49,447 nucleotides of DNA from Holosporales bacterium (GCA_031268985.1 JAIRWN010000014.1:1-49447); one strand, 5' to 3'; numbered from the stretch's first letter, positions 19,614 to 29,728 are shown. Program-made: numbers and translations. Notes: generated by a model not told the origin, from the letters alone.

Positions 19614-20873
19614 ATGGCAAACAGATGGCTTAAGGATAAACATGTGGCTGTTTTTGATATAGGCAGCACAAAAATTTGCTGCGCTGTCGCAAAGCCGCTG
19701 GAAGGTGGAGGTTTTGATATAATTGGATACGGTCAGTGTCTGTGCAAAGGAGTAAAATCCGGTTTTATAACAGACGTCAGTGCCGTTGAAGACGCTATAA
19801 TCAAGGCTGTCGATTATGCCGAAAATACTGCTAGAGTGGCGATAAACTCAGTTGCCGTAAGTATATCCAGCCATAAAGTATTGGCAAGCGTATATGCTGC
19901 TTCACTTGAAGTCCAAGGCGAAGTCATTACCCAACAAGACGTATTAAGAGTAATTGCGCGCGCACGTCCCGACCTAAGGAGCGAAGGCTTTGAGGTTATT
20001 CACGTAATACCTATCGAATATACTATAGACGGTAATACGGGCGTCAGCGATCCGGTTGGCATGATCGGACGGCAGCTTGGCGTGCAACTATATGTGGTAG
20101 CGGTTCCCAAATTGACGCTTAATAACCTGTTGCTAAGCGTTTCCAGGTGTCACATAAAAGTCGACGGCGTTTTTTTGAAGCCCTACGCAGCCTCAGCTGC
20201 GGTAACAGACGATGAGGATATCAACTCCGGCGTGACGGTAATTGTCTTTGGCGGAGGAACAACCTCCTTTGCAACTTTTTATAAAGGGTCGCTTATATGC
20301 GTAGAAACATTGCCGATTGGGTCGGCGCATATTACAAACGACTTATCTTATGGTCTAAAAACTTCCTATGAAAGTGCGGAAAGATTGAAAACGCTTTACG
20401 GATCAGTGCTTCCTTCAGCAAACGACAATAAAGAAATGATACTAGCGCCACTGAGCGATCAAAATGATCTTACTCTACAGCAAGTTCCAAGATCTGAGCT
20501 TCTTAGAATAATTATTCCAAGAGTAAACGAAATTTTAGATAAACTTAAGGCTCATTTTGACACAAAACCTTACCTGGAAACAATTACAAGGAAAATTATT
20601 TTAACCGGCGGCGGTTGCCAACTCCCAGGCCTTAAAAACCTGGTAGCTGATAGGTTCGGAAAACCCGTATCCATCGAAACGATAAGGCGAATAAAATCCG
20701 CGTCGACCGCTTTGGATATTAAGCCAGATTTCTCAGCTGCAGCCGGTTTAATGATGTTTGCATACGCAAAATCTATGGAATCCAACACGGCCGAAAATAT
20801 TGAGCAAACCAAAGTTTCCTCCATTGAAGGCTTTTGGCAAACTGTATCGAATTGGCTTATTAAAAATCTTTAA
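19614..20873 (+). CDS. ftsA: Cell division protein FtsA
   Basis: VAVFDIGSTKICCAVA; VIHVIPIEYTIDG; IILTGGGCQLPGLKNLV. Confidence 0.95.
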   Translation: MANRWLKDKHVAVFDIGSTKICCAVAKPLEGGGFDIIGYGQCLCKGVKSGFITDVSAVEDAIIKAVDYAENTARVAINSVAVSISSHKVLASVYAASLEVQGEVITQQDVLRVIARARPDLRSEGFEVIHVIPIEYTIDGNTGVSDPVGMIGRQLGVQLYVVAVPKLTLNNLLLSVSRCHIKVDGVFLKPYAASAAVTDDEDINSGVTVIVFGGGTTSFATFYKGSLICVETLPIGSAHITNDLSYGLKTSYESAERLKTLYGSVLPSANDNKEMILAPLSDQNDLTLQQVPRSELLRIIIPRVNEILDKLKAHFDTKPYLETITRKIILTGGGCQLPGLKNLVADRFGKPVSIETIRRIKSASTALDIKPDFSAAAGLMMFAYAKSMESNTAENIEQTKVSSIEGFWQTVSNWLIKNL

Positions 20874-20880
20874 TCTTTTT

Positions 20881-21366
20881 ATGAACATGAGTATAGACCC
20901 AATCCGAATTGATTTTTTGGCAAACCATCTAGGGCTTATTGATACAATTTCACAATGGTACTTAGAAGCATGGGGAAAAAATACCCAAAACGTCGAACGT
21001 TCGAAAACGCTGCTTTTAAGCCGACTGAACACTAACAAACTAGATATGTGTTATCTATGCTTGGAAAATAGCGAACTGATAGGAACTGTTAGTCTAACCA
21101 AAAAAGGTATTCCAAATAATGAAGAATTTACTCCATGCTTGATGCACTTGCTTGTGTCGCCTAAATACCGTTGCAAAGGGTATGGAGCAAAACTTGTTAA
21201 CTTTGTTAAGTTGCAAGCAAAAAGTTTTGGCTTTGATAAAACTTATCTTTTTACCACTGATAAAAACATTCATTTATGGTACGAAAAACTTGGATGGGAT
21301 GTGATAAAAGAGAATGCGGCCATCGATCTCGATACGCGAATCTTGAGGACGGATTGTGAAGGTTGA
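20881..21366 (+). CDS. GNAT-family N-acetyltransferase
   Basis: LMHLLVSPKYRCKGYGAKLVNFVKLQAKSFGFDKTYLFTTD...WYEKLGWDV. Confidence 0.85.
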   Translation: MNMSIDPIRIDFLANHLGLIDTISQWYLEAWGKNTQNVERSKTLLLSRLNTNKLDMCYLCLENSELIGTVSLTKKGIPNNEEFTPCLMHLLVSPKYRCKGYGAKLVNFVKLQAKSFGFDKTYLFTTDKNIHLWYEKLGWDVIKENAAIDLDTRILRTDCEG

Positions 21367-22219
21367 AAAAGGAATAGTTTTGGCCGGTGGCAGTGGAAGC
21401 AGGTTGTGGCCGATGACTGCAGTTTGCAATAAGCAGTTGCTGCCTATATATGATAAACCTGCGATCTATTATCCCATTAGCACCTTAATGCTCATTGGGA
21501 TCAGGCAAATATTGATAATAAGTTCTCCTGAAGGGATTCAGTCGATCGAACGTATGCTCGGCGACGGCAGCCAGCTTGGAATAGAGTTGTTATATGCGCC
21601 TCAATATGAGCCAAAAGGACTGCCGGAGGCGTTTATAATTGGCGAGCGGTTTATAGGCGGCGATCCTGTAATAATGATTCTGGGGGATAACTTTTTTCAT
21701 GGTCACGCAATTACAGAAATGCTGAAGGTTGAGCCTTATGAGCGCTCAAAAATATTTTTGTATCCCGTTAATGATCCGGGTCGATACGGCGTTGCTGAGC
21801 TGGATAAAGAAGGCAAAGTTGTATCTGTATTCGAAAAACCAAAAAAACCTTCTTCAAATCTGGCGATTACGGGTTTTTACTACTTTGATTCATCTGTTGC
21901 TGAACGAGCAAAAAGGCTTTCTCCTTCACTGCGGGGCGAGCTGGAGATGACGGACTTGATCAATCAATATGACGCTGATAAACTTTTATCCGCGGTGGTG
22001 TTCGGAAGGGGGTACGTTTGGTTTGATATCGGCACTCCGCAGGCGCTTAATAATGCCTCGAATTATGTTGAGGTCATTCAATCCAGGCAAGGAGTAACAA
22101 TTGGTTCCCTGGAAGAAGTAGCTTGGCGTATGGGTTTTATTTCCGGAGAACAGCTTAAATATCTAATTACATCTATACCGCATTGCAAATATAAAAATTA
22201 TTTGGAGTCGATCTTATGA
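21356..22219 (+). CDS. rfbA: Glucose-1-phosphate thymidylyltransferase
   Basis: KGIVLAGGSGSRLWPMTAVCNKQLLPIYDKPAIYYPISTLMLIGIRQILIIS; GTG start. Confidence 0.96.
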   Translation: MKVEKGIVLAGGSGSRLWPMTAVCNKQLLPIYDKPAIYYPISTLMLIGIRQILIISSPEGIQSIERMLGDGSQLGIELLYAPQYEPKGLPEAFIIGERFIGGDPVIMILGDNFFHGHAITEMLKVEPYERSKIFLYPVNDPGRYGVAELDKEGKVVSVFEKPKKPSSNLAITGFYYFDSSVAERAKRLSPSLRGELEMTDLINQYDADKLLSAVVFGRGYVWFDIGTPQALNNASNYVEVIQSRQGVTIGSLEEVAWRMGFISGEQLKYLITSIPHCKYKNYLESIL

Positions 22220-22740
22220 ACGTAACAAAAACCTTTATAGAGGGTGTATTGATACTGGAGCCGGCAGTACACAAAGATAGACGCGGTTTTGTGTATGAGA
22301 GTTTTCGCGAGAACGAGTATAACGAACTCTGTGGAAAATTTGTTCAAGATAATATCTCGTTGGCACGCAAGAATGTTCTCAAAGGTCTGCATTATTCCAA
22401 ACATCAATCGCAGTTAATTGGCGTCGCGTATGGAGAGATATATGACGTAGTGACAGACCTTAGGAAAAATTCGAAAACCTTCAAACGGCATTTTAGCATC
22501 CAACTTAATTCCGATAACCCTAAGCAAATCTATATGCCAAATGGTTGTGCGCATGGCCTTTACGTTTTAAGCGATTTGGCTGTTATCAGTTATAAATGTT
22601 CAAGATACTATGATATAAGCGACGATCTGTCGATACGGTGGGACGACCAGGAACTAAATATAAATTGGCCGATTTCCAGCGGCCCGATAGTGTCAGATAA
22701 AGATTCGAAGGCAGAGATGTTTGCAAATGTCCAGCTTTGA
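22216..22740 (+). CDS. rfbC: dTDP-4-dehydrorhamnose 3,5-epimerase
   Basis: DRRGFVYESF; LKGLHYSKHQ...GEIYDVVTDLRKNSKTF...YMPNGCAHGLYVLSD. Confidence 0.93.
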   Translation: MNVTKTFIEGVLILEPAVHKDRRGFVYESFRENEYNELCGKFVQDNISLARKNVLKGLHYSKHQSQLIGVAYGEIYDVVTDLRKNSKTFKRHFSIQLNSDNPKQIYMPNGCAHGLYVLSDLAVISYKCSRYYDISDDLSIRWDDQELNINWPISSGPIVSDKDSKAEMFANVQL

Positions 22741-23803
22741 TCAGCTGACGCTTCTCGTGTTTTTAAAAGACAGATTCGCTTTTACTAAGAGACTTTGCTC
22801 TTACTTGCAAGATATAAAATATCCGTTTCATGTGATCTTTGCCGATGGGTCGGAGCTAAGCGAAAATGAAGAATATTTTCGGAACGAATGTTTTAGTTTT
22901 AATCACGAATACGTAAGATATCCGGTCGACAAAGACATATATGCATATGCAAGGAAAGCCCAATCAGCTTCTGCTCTGGTGAAAACTCCATATGTCATGT
23001 TATGCGACAATGATGATTTTCCCATTGTAAGCGGGCAAAGAGCAGCCGTAGATTTTATGGAAAACAATCAAGATTGTGTTGGTTGTAACGGTCGAATCAA
23101 AGGATTAATTCCGTATCCTGATTCTTCAAAACCAAATGGCAAGCATATATTTTGGAAAAAATATTATAGCAACGATATGGATTTTCCCGTGAACCTTGAT
23201 CAAGATTCAGTGGTTGAAAGAATCACCTCTTGGCAGCCTTTTTGTTGTTCTATCTGGTACAGTATTTTTAAGTCTGAAGTATTAAAACAAATGTATAAAG
23301 ATATGGATAAAATGTACCTATCGGACCTTGGGCCAATGGAACTGTTTTTCAGCTACTTTATGCTGTCCAAGGGAAAAGTCTCGCATATAAATGAAACAAC
23401 TTACATAAGGCAGTTGGGCTCGTCTCAAGCGGCTGCATCGCAGGGGAATTCTTTTTTTATGCGTCTGTTTTTCAAAGATTGGTTGGGCGATATCCGAAAA
23501 ATTATGGATTATATGCAGTGCAGTTATCCAAACGAAAAAATGCCAACTGGTCAAAGTTTTAAAGACTATCTATATTATATCTTTGCGAAAAGAAGTGATA
23601 ATTCCTACTGCATAAAATTTAAAAGTAAGTCAGATTTGTTCAAATTTGCCTTAGAACGAAAGATATTTTTAGAATTGTTTATTCTGAAGTTTTTTCCGTA
23701 CATTCCCGACTTAGTATCCAGGTTTTCCAAGTTTTTAAACATAGACTTTGATCCGCAAGAAGCTAAGGCAATAGAAAATACAATTATAGACCGTGCCTAC
23801 TAG
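22727..23803 (+). CDS. TIGR00180-like glycosyltransferase
   Basis: LTLLVFLKDRFAFTKRLCSYLQDIKYPFHVIFADGS; YVMLCDNDDFP; overlaps rfbC end. Confidence 0.65.
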   Translation: MSSFDQLTLLVFLKDRFAFTKRLCSYLQDIKYPFHVIFADGSELSENEEYFRNECFSFNHEYVRYPVDKDIYAYARKAQSASALVKTPYVMLCDNDDFPIVSGQRAAVDFMENNQDCVGCNGRIKGLIPYPDSSKPNGKHIFWKKYYSNDMDFPVNLDQDSVVERITSWQPFCCSIWYSIFKSEVLKQMYKDMDKMYLSDLGPMELFFSYFMLSKGKVSHINETTYIRQLGSSQAAASQGNSFFMRLFFKDWLGDIRKIMDYMQCSYPNEKMPTGQSFKDYLYYIFAKRSDNSYCIKFKSKSDLFKFALERKIFLELFILKFFPYIPDLVSRFSKFLNIDFDPQEAKAIENTIIDRAY

Positions 23804-24686
23804 CCATTTTTTCCGAATTCTGTTTCGCTTTGTAATATATATAAGCGCCGCTTAACATTATGATACTGACCCCGATTAGGTTTTGTGGAGTCGGCGTCGT
23901 TCCAAGCATGATAAAATCTAAGGCAAATACCCATATATATGAAGTATAGTCAAGCGGAGCCAAGGCCGAGCTGTCTGACAAACTCAGCGCCATAGCTATC
24001 AAGTACTGAGCAGTCGCCAGTAATATGCCTATTGATATAAAATAGGGAATCTGTTCAATGGGTACAGGCTTCCAAAAAAGTGGCAAAAACGGCAAAAGCA
24101 GCGCGATGATAACTAAGTTTGGGTAGATTGTTATCGTAAGGCTGTGCTCAGTTTTGGACAAATTCCGCATACAGACTTTATTCATTGACGCAAAAAATGC
24201 TCCTGCAAGAGCAGCGAATGCTCCTATGTTAGCGTTAAAACACTCTTCTTTCGGGCTCAGAGCTATTACTACCCCAATAAAGCCGGTTATCACTGACAAC
24301 CATAGTCGAGCATAGACTTTTTCTTTAAGAAGCAGACACCCTGATAAGGTGGTAAAAATCGCTGTTGTGTAGCTCATTGTATATACGTTCACCAGGCAAG
24401 TGGTTTGAATGGCCAGCAGGAAGAGAACTGTGTTCGCTATGCTGAATACCAGCCTTATAGCATGGGCCTTTATTCGGCGCGTTTTAAGATAGAAAAGCAG
24501 ACCTTTCGGGGCAAGAGAGGCCACCAAAATCATAGGCAATATACGAATTAAATCCCTGATGAAAATGACCTGGAGCAAAGAATAATCCGGCATCACAGCA
24601 TATTTCATCAGACAGTCAGAAGCCGCGTATATAAAAATCGCAAGCTCCATACAGATCATCCCTCTGACGAGAGATTGTTTGCGCAT
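23784..24686 (-). CDS. EamA/DMT-family transporter
   Basis: About 10 hydrophobic segments; GCLLLKEKVYARLWLSVITGFIGVVIAL; LDYTSYIWVFALDFIMLG. Confidence 0.85.
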   Translation of the reverse strand: MRKQSLVRGMICMELAIFIYAASDCLMKYAVMPDYSLLQVIFIRDLIRILPMILVASLAPKGLLFYLKTRRIKAHAIRLVFSIANTVLFLLAIQTTCLVNVYTMSYTTAIFTTLSGCLLLKEKVYARLWLSVITGFIGVVIALSPKEECFNANIGAFAALAGAFFASMNKVCMRNLSKTEHSLTITIYPNLVIIALLLPFLPLFWKPVPIEQIPYFISIGILLATAQYLIAMALSLSDSSALAPLDYTSYIWVFALDFIMLGTTPTPQNLIGVSIIMLSGAYIYYKAKQNSEKMASRHGL

Positions 24687-24769
24687 AAAGGCTTCAAGCT
24701 CTAAAAATTAACTTAAGTATATAACAGTTTTTCTTCAGATAATATTGTGAGGCGTCACGCTTTCGGTTT

Positions 24770-26032
24770 TTAGTTCAAGTATACAAATTCGTCCGTAAGG
24801 TTAACCATGGACCGGAAAATCGCGGTATCCGGGTTGGAGAAGCGCCGCGTTTCGCTTCCTTGTTTAATGACCGGGAGAGAGCCAAATCCTTCGACAAACA
24901 TTGAGCCGCCTCCAAAAAACTCTCTGAGTTCGGAGGCTTTTTCTAGCCCTGCATGTGTAACGTTCAATGGGCTGTTTGCCGATATCAAAAATCTTCTGTC
25001 CCAGAATTTATTGCCGACAACTTTCATGTCGCTTATCCCACGCAGTTCTCGCATTATGTGGACATAATCTTTTCTTTGCGCAACCAGGCATCCTGAAACG
25101 TTGACCTTTTTTCTGCTGACCAGGTTTTTTAGTTGCGCAACAATTGACGCTAATTGATCAAGTGAAGCTGGATATTGCTTTCCGCCAAGCGACCATAACA
25201 GCCTTCTCATTACATGCTTTTGCACGCAAGGATCGAGTTTACAAAACTCATTGCTGGGCAAAACGGCATAGCCAAACTTTTTAACGGATGTATGTAAGCT
25301 TATGAAATTTTCGGCGGCAAGTTCCAAATTCTGCCTTGACTCGTTTAACGCAAGAATTCTTCGCCAAATTAATTTTTTATCAGCCTTAGCCGCCACTTCC
25401 ATTCTTATTCGAACTCTTTTACATTTTTTATCTAAATTGCTCGGGTCTTCAATCCATTTTTGCCTAATGGAAGTAAGATATGATTTCAACTCGTTTTTAT
25501 ATACGTTAAGTAAGGGCCTTATCATCACTGTTCTTGTTTGAGGAGGTTTAACCACTGCGTTTATTCCGGCAAGACCATAGTCTCCGCTATGGAATTCTTG
25601 CCGTATAAAAAAGGTTTCTATCTGGTCGTCCAAAGTATGCGCAACAAGCAAATAATCGGCTTCGACTTTGTTACAAAAGTCGAACAATAGATCATATCTG
25701 GCTTGTCTTGCACGAACTTGTTTGTGTCCGCAAAGAATACTGCCGTGATCCCATTTAAGAATGTGGTGGCTAATTCCGTAATCTTTCATCCACTTCCCAA
25801 CAGTTTTTGCTTCTTCGGCTGACTCCGGCCTTAAGGAATGATCAACGGTAACGGTAAAAAGTTTACCGCTATTGGTATGCATCCACTCATTGATTAAGAG
25901 TGTCAAAGACATGCTGTCCGCACCGCCAGACAACGCTGATACAAAGACCTTTTCTCCGGACTTGACGGTATTGTCCCCGGACAGCAACTTTTGCATGTTT
26001 AAAGAAAACTTATCACTCAACTCAAGAAGCAT
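24770..26032 (-). CDS. tilS: tRNA(Ile)-lysidine synthase
   Basis: VSALSGGADSMSLTLLINEW PP-loop; VAHTLDDQIETFFIR; IRPLLNVYKNELKSYL. Confidence 0.95.
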   Translation of the reverse strand: MLLELSDKFSLNMQKLLSGDNTVKSGEKVFVSALSGGADSMSLTLLINEWMHTNSGKLFTVTVDHSLRPESAEEAKTVGKWMKDYGISHHILKWDHGSILCGHKQVRARQARYDLLFDFCNKVEADYLLVAHTLDDQIETFFIRQEFHSGDYGLAGINAVVKPPQTRTVMIRPLLNVYKNELKSYLTSIRQKWIEDPSNLDKKCKRVRIRMEVAAKADKKLIWRRILALNESRQNLELAAENFISLHTSVKKFGYAVLPSNEFCKLDPCVQKHVMRRLLWSLGGKQYPASLDQLASIVAQLKNLVSRKKVNVSGCLVAQRKDYVHIMRELRGISDMKVVGNKFWDRRFLISANSPLNVTHAGLEKASELREFFGGGSMFVEGFGSLPVIKQGSETRRFSNPDTAIFRSMVNLTDEFVYLN

Positions 26033-26763
26033 TACTGCCTGCTTGTTTTCGATTTTTCTTGCTCGGCTAGCTTTCTGAGCCTTGGAGACAGATCCTTGTA
26101 ATCCGCCAAAAGTTTTTCCAAAGTTACCTTTGCGTCTTTTTTCTTTCCCATCGCAATCAAAGTCTTAGAAAGTTTGTAAAGCAACTCCGGAGCTTTCGAG
26201 GAATTAGGATTAATTTTATATCCCTTTACATATGCAAGAGAGGCTTCACTATAAGACTTTTCGCCGTAACATGCCTCGCCCAGCCAATAATAAAGCGTCT
26301 GAGATTCAGAAGAAGATTCGCCAAACTTGGAAATATATTGTTTAGCTCTGGCTTGCGCAGTTTTATATGATCCCTGCGCCATTAAAGCCTTTACTTCTTT
26401 TATGCTATCTTCTGAAGGCTTATTTGGTTGGCCCGCCTTTAAGGTCGCTTTATTGTCCGCCGTCTTATCAGTCGATGCAGCAGCTTTTTTTACGGAGGTT
26501 TGCGCCGTCTTCTTTAATGACTCTTTTAATTCTTCCAAAGAAGCCTTTGTTTCATCCAGCCTTAAAGCTATATCTTGGTGCAATTTCCTGCTCTCTTCCA
26601 ATTGCTTGTCAAAATTATGTTGGATTCGCTCAACAACACCGGTAAGCTGCTTCAGCGTATCTTCTATATTTGCAATTCGCGTCTCAATCAAGGCCGCGCT
26701 CTGGCTGGCGTTTGCCGGCAGTACTCCAAACAAACAAAAAGCGAGAACCCCATATATCATCAT
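26032..26763 (-). CDS. cpoB: Tol-Pal system coiled-coil/TPR protein (YbgF/CpoB)
   Basis: Signal peptide, coiled-coil, then LYYWLGEACYGEKSYSEASLAYVKGYKINPNSSKAPELLYKL; 1-nt overlap with tilS. Confidence 0.9.
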   Translation of the reverse strand: MMIYGVLAFCLFGVLPANASQSAALIETRIANIEDTLKQLTGVVERIQHNFDKQLEESRKLHQDIALRLDETKASLEELKESLKKTAQTSVKKAAASTDKTADNKATLKAGQPNKPSEDSIKEVKALMAQGSYKTAQARAKQYISKFGESSSESQTLYYWLGEACYGEKSYSEASLAYVKGYKINPNSSKAPELLYKLSKTLIAMGKKKDAKVTLEKLLADYKDLSPRLRKLAEQEKSKTSRQ

Positions 26764-26836
26764 TATTTTTCCTCAAAACGTTTGAATAAACATAAACTCG
26801 CCACGCTTTAAAAACAATTTTATAAAAGAATTTCCG

Positions 26837-27685
26837 CTATACAGAGGATAAATCGCCGCCAGACGAGCTGGTCACAACTGTTGATATATCTGGCGCGTCA
26901 ATAGCTTTCATTCCAATCGAATGGTAGCCTGAGTCCACATAGATAACGTCGCCCGTTACTCCGGCGCCTAAGTCACTGACCAAGAACACAGCAGCCCCTC
27001 CAACGTCTTCAGGGGTTGTATTCCGTCTTAATGGGGAATTGTGCTGGTTCCATTTCAAAATATACCTAAAGTCATTTATGCCAGCCGAAGCGAGAGTTCT
27101 TATCGGTCCCGCAGATATAGCATTGACCCTTATGTTCCTTGGGCCCAGATCCATTGCCATGTACCTGACGCTGGATTCCAGAGCCGCTTTCGCGATTCCC
27201 ATGACATTATAGTTCGGCATTACTCGCTCCGACCCAAGGTAAGAAAGGGTGACCATACTTCCACCATTTGACATGACGCTTTGCATCCTTCTGCATAAGG
27301 ATGTGAATGAATAGCAAGAAATGTCTAAACTTTTAAGGAAGTTGTCCTTTGTCGTATCGTAATAGTTGCCCTTTAGCTGATCTTTATCGGAGTGGGCTAT
27401 TGCATGAACAAAAAAGTCGACAGTCGACCATTTAGCTGTGAGTTGTTTAAAAAAGGCGTCTATGCTATCTTCGCTCGCCACGTCGCATTCTATAAGGATG
27501 CTTGAGCCAATTGTCTCCGCTAACGGTTTAAGCCTTCTAAACAGCGCCTCAGACTGATAGCTGAAAGCTATCCCTGCCCCATGGCTGCTTAGGGTTTTTG
27601 CTATGCCCCATGCAATCGACCTCTCGTTAGCGACTCCCATGACTATACCGTGTTTGCCCTGAAGAAGATTAGAAACTATGTTCAT
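26837..27685 (-). CDS. fabI: Enoyl-[acyl-carrier-protein] reductase (NADH)
   Basis: GIVMGVANERSIAWGIAKTL; LSYLGSERVMPNYNVMGIAKAALE; IRVNAISAGPIRTLA. Confidence 0.97.
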   Translation of the reverse strand: MNIVSNLLQGKHGIVMGVANERSIAWGIAKTLSSHGAGIAFSYQSEALFRRLKPLAETIGSSILIECDVASEDSIDAFFKQLTAKWSTVDFFVHAIAHSDKDQLKGNYYDTTKDNFLKSLDISCYSFTSLCRRMQSVMSNGGSMVTLSYLGSERVMPNYNVMGIAKAALESSVRYMAMDLGPRNIRVNAISAGPIRTLASAGINDFRYILKWNQHNSPLRRNTTPEDVGGAAVFLVSDLGAGVTGDVIYVDSGYHSIGMKAIDAPDISTVVTSSSGGDLSSV

Positions 27686-27780
27686 AGAGCTCCATTTAAA
27701 AACCGCTTAAGCCATATTGCTAAACATAGCACAGTATTGTAAAAAAGTATAAAGCATTAAAGCCGGTCGAAAGGCTTAAT

Positions 27781-27854
27781 TGGGGCGTAGCCAAGCGGTA
27801 AGGCAGCGGGTTTTGGTCCCGCCATCGTGGGTTCGAATCCTTCCGCCCCAACCA
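27781..27854 (+). tRNA. tRNA-Gln(TTG), CCA encoded
   Basis: TGGGGCG/CGCCCCA acceptor; anticodon arm GCGGG-TTTTGGT-CCCGC; GGTTCGAATCC T-loop. Confidence 0.97.
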
Positions 27855-27902
27855 TATAGTGTTTGTTGTCGAGTTTGCTTCGTTAATAACTAAAAACATG
27901 AG

Positions 27903-28784
27903 ATGAAGCTTATATGTGGGCCGAATTGCGACTATAGCCTGGCATCTCAAGCGTCCATAAAGTTGGGTGCAGAAATTGTTGAATGCTGTGTCCGCAATAA
28001 AACTGACCAAACTTCGGAAATAAAAATTGAAGCCAGTTTTGACAGAGATCCGGTCATTATAGCCGAATCACTTGTTTTGCCGTTACATACCAATTTTATG
28101 AACCTTCTTCTGATGATTGATGCAATAAAACGTAACGGCGCAGGCAAAATCCATGCGTTTATTCCATACTTTGGTTATGGAAGACAAGATCGCATAATTG
28201 TTGGAGGAGCGGTACCGGCTCAACTTGCCGTTAAACTTATTTCAGCTTCCGGCGCTGATGATGTTTGCTGTATTGATACTCACAGCGAAACAGATGGAAT
28301 TGATAATATTCTTTCGACAAGCCTATTCGCTGAAAGTATAAAACAGCACTTAGTTACCACGCCGTTGCCGAACAGAGCGATAGTTTTAGCTCCGGACAAA
28401 GGAAGTGTTCCACGAGCAAAACAGCTGGCAAATCTTCTGAATCTTTCATACGTGTTCATATTAAAAAATAGAAGCAGCTATGGCGTGGTCAGCGGCGAGG
28501 TCTCTGAGTCAAAAATGACGGAATCATGCATCATCATTGACGATATTGTCGACAGCGGCGCGACCATGGATTATGCCTGCTTTAACGCAACAAGGCTGGG
28601 AGCGAAAAACATAATCATATGCTGTACACACCTGATTAACCATGCGGCCATACAAACAATAATGAGCAAATACCCGCAAATATCTCGCATCTTAACAACA
28701 AATTCCGTCAAGCAAAAGCGCGACCTTGATAAGTTGACCGTTTTGGATATTTCCGATCTGTTTGCAAGAAGAATCGTAAAGTGA
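27903..28784 (+). CDS. prs: Ribose-phosphate pyrophosphokinase (divergent)
   Basis: IPYFGYGRQDRI; VLAPDKGSVPRAKQLA; IIIDDIVDSGATM. Confidence 0.88.
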   Translation: MKLICGPNCDYSLASQASIKLGAEIVECCVRNKTDQTSEIKIEASFDRDPVIIAESLVLPLHTNFMNLLLMIDAIKRNGAGKIHAFIPYFGYGRQDRIIVGGAVPAQLAVKLISASGADDVCCIDTHSETDGIDNILSTSLFAESIKQHLVTTPLPNRAIVLAPDKGSVPRAKQLANLLNLSYVFILKNRSSYGVVSGEVSESKMTESCIIIDDIVDSGATMDYACFNATRLGAKNIIICCTHLINHAAIQTIMSKYPQISRILTTNSVKQKRDLDKLTVLDISDLFARRIVK

Positions 28785-28844
28785 ACATTTATTAACGCTT
28801 CTTGGGGTAATATATTCTTACTAGGTTAAGTCAAATGTTAACAA

Positions 28845-29336
28845 ATGATTGATGAACAACTGCGGTCAAGGTTGCTTTCTCCCCTGAAGCATGAGATTCG
28901 TGAGAACTTCTCGACAATGGCTGATATAAAAGATATTGAGTTTAAAAACGAACAAACTCTTGAAATTTCAAAGGTCGTTCTAAACGAAGTAAACGTATTT
29001 CAAGAAGCTCTTGGCGAAGTATCCGGAAGGGCATGTCTTTCATTGCCCAAAAAGTTTGCGATAGATCTTGGTAACAAAATTTTTTCAAAAACTTTTGGCG
29101 AATATCCCAATTTTATTGACGTCACCGATGACATAAAAGAAACAATAAAAGAGTTGCTCAACATAATTCTTGGGAAAGCAACAGAACTTCTTGAAAAGGA
29201 TAGTCTTGGCCTTATATTTGAGCCTCCGGTCATATCTTTGGATTCCGGGCAAGTGTTGGATGGTGGGCTAGAAGCAATAACCGTACAAACTTTGTCTTCT
29301 ATCGGAACTTTTGATTTGTTCTATTTTATCAAATAA
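28845..29336 (+). CDS. CheX-like chemotaxis phosphatase-family protein
   Basis: Pattern VSGRACLSLPKKFAIDLGNKIF...VTDDIKETIKELLNIILGKATELLEKD; adjacent CheY-like gene. Confidence 0.7.
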   Translation: MIDEQLRSRLLSPLKHEIRENFSTMADIKDIEFKNEQTLEISKVVLNEVNVFQEALGEVSGRACLSLPKKFAIDLGNKIFSKTFGEYPNFIDVTDDIKETIKELLNIILGKATELLEKDSLGLIFEPPVISLDSGQVLDGGLEAITVQTLSSIGTFDLFYFIK

Positions 29337-29350
29337 ACGCACGCTCAAAG

Positions 29351-29728
29351 ATGCTTAACAACGATGCAGAAATTTTAATAATAGACGACTCTAAGGTTGC
29401 TAGGATGGTGCTTAAAAGAATTTTGAACGGCCTTGGATATAATAATATAATTGAGGCGGTTGATGGCCCCGATGGTATTACGCGTTACGCCGAAGAGGAA
29501 CCAAGTCTGATTTTTCTTGATATAGTAATGCCCGGCATGACCGGAGACGAAGTGCTTGCCAACATTCGCGCTTTGGACGAAAAAACGCCCGTTGTTATTC
29601 TGTCGTCAGCAAGCAGTGAAGTTCAAATTGGCATATGCCAACAGATAGGGATTTCTGATTTTATAAAAAAGCCGCTCACTTTGGACGCAGGTCCCGGCAA
29701 GATCAAATCTACTCTTGATAAAATATAA
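29351..29728 (+). CDS. CheY-like single-domain response regulator
   Basis: ILIIDDSKVARMVLKRIL; LIFLDIVMPGMTGDEVL; PVVILSSASS; DFIKKPL. Confidence 0.93.
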   Translation: MLNNDAEILIIDDSKVARMVLKRILNGLGYNNIIEAVDGPDGITRYAEEEPSLIFLDIVMPGMTGDEVLANIRALDEKTPVVILSSASSEVQIGICQQIGISDFIKKPLTLDAGPGKIKSTLDKI

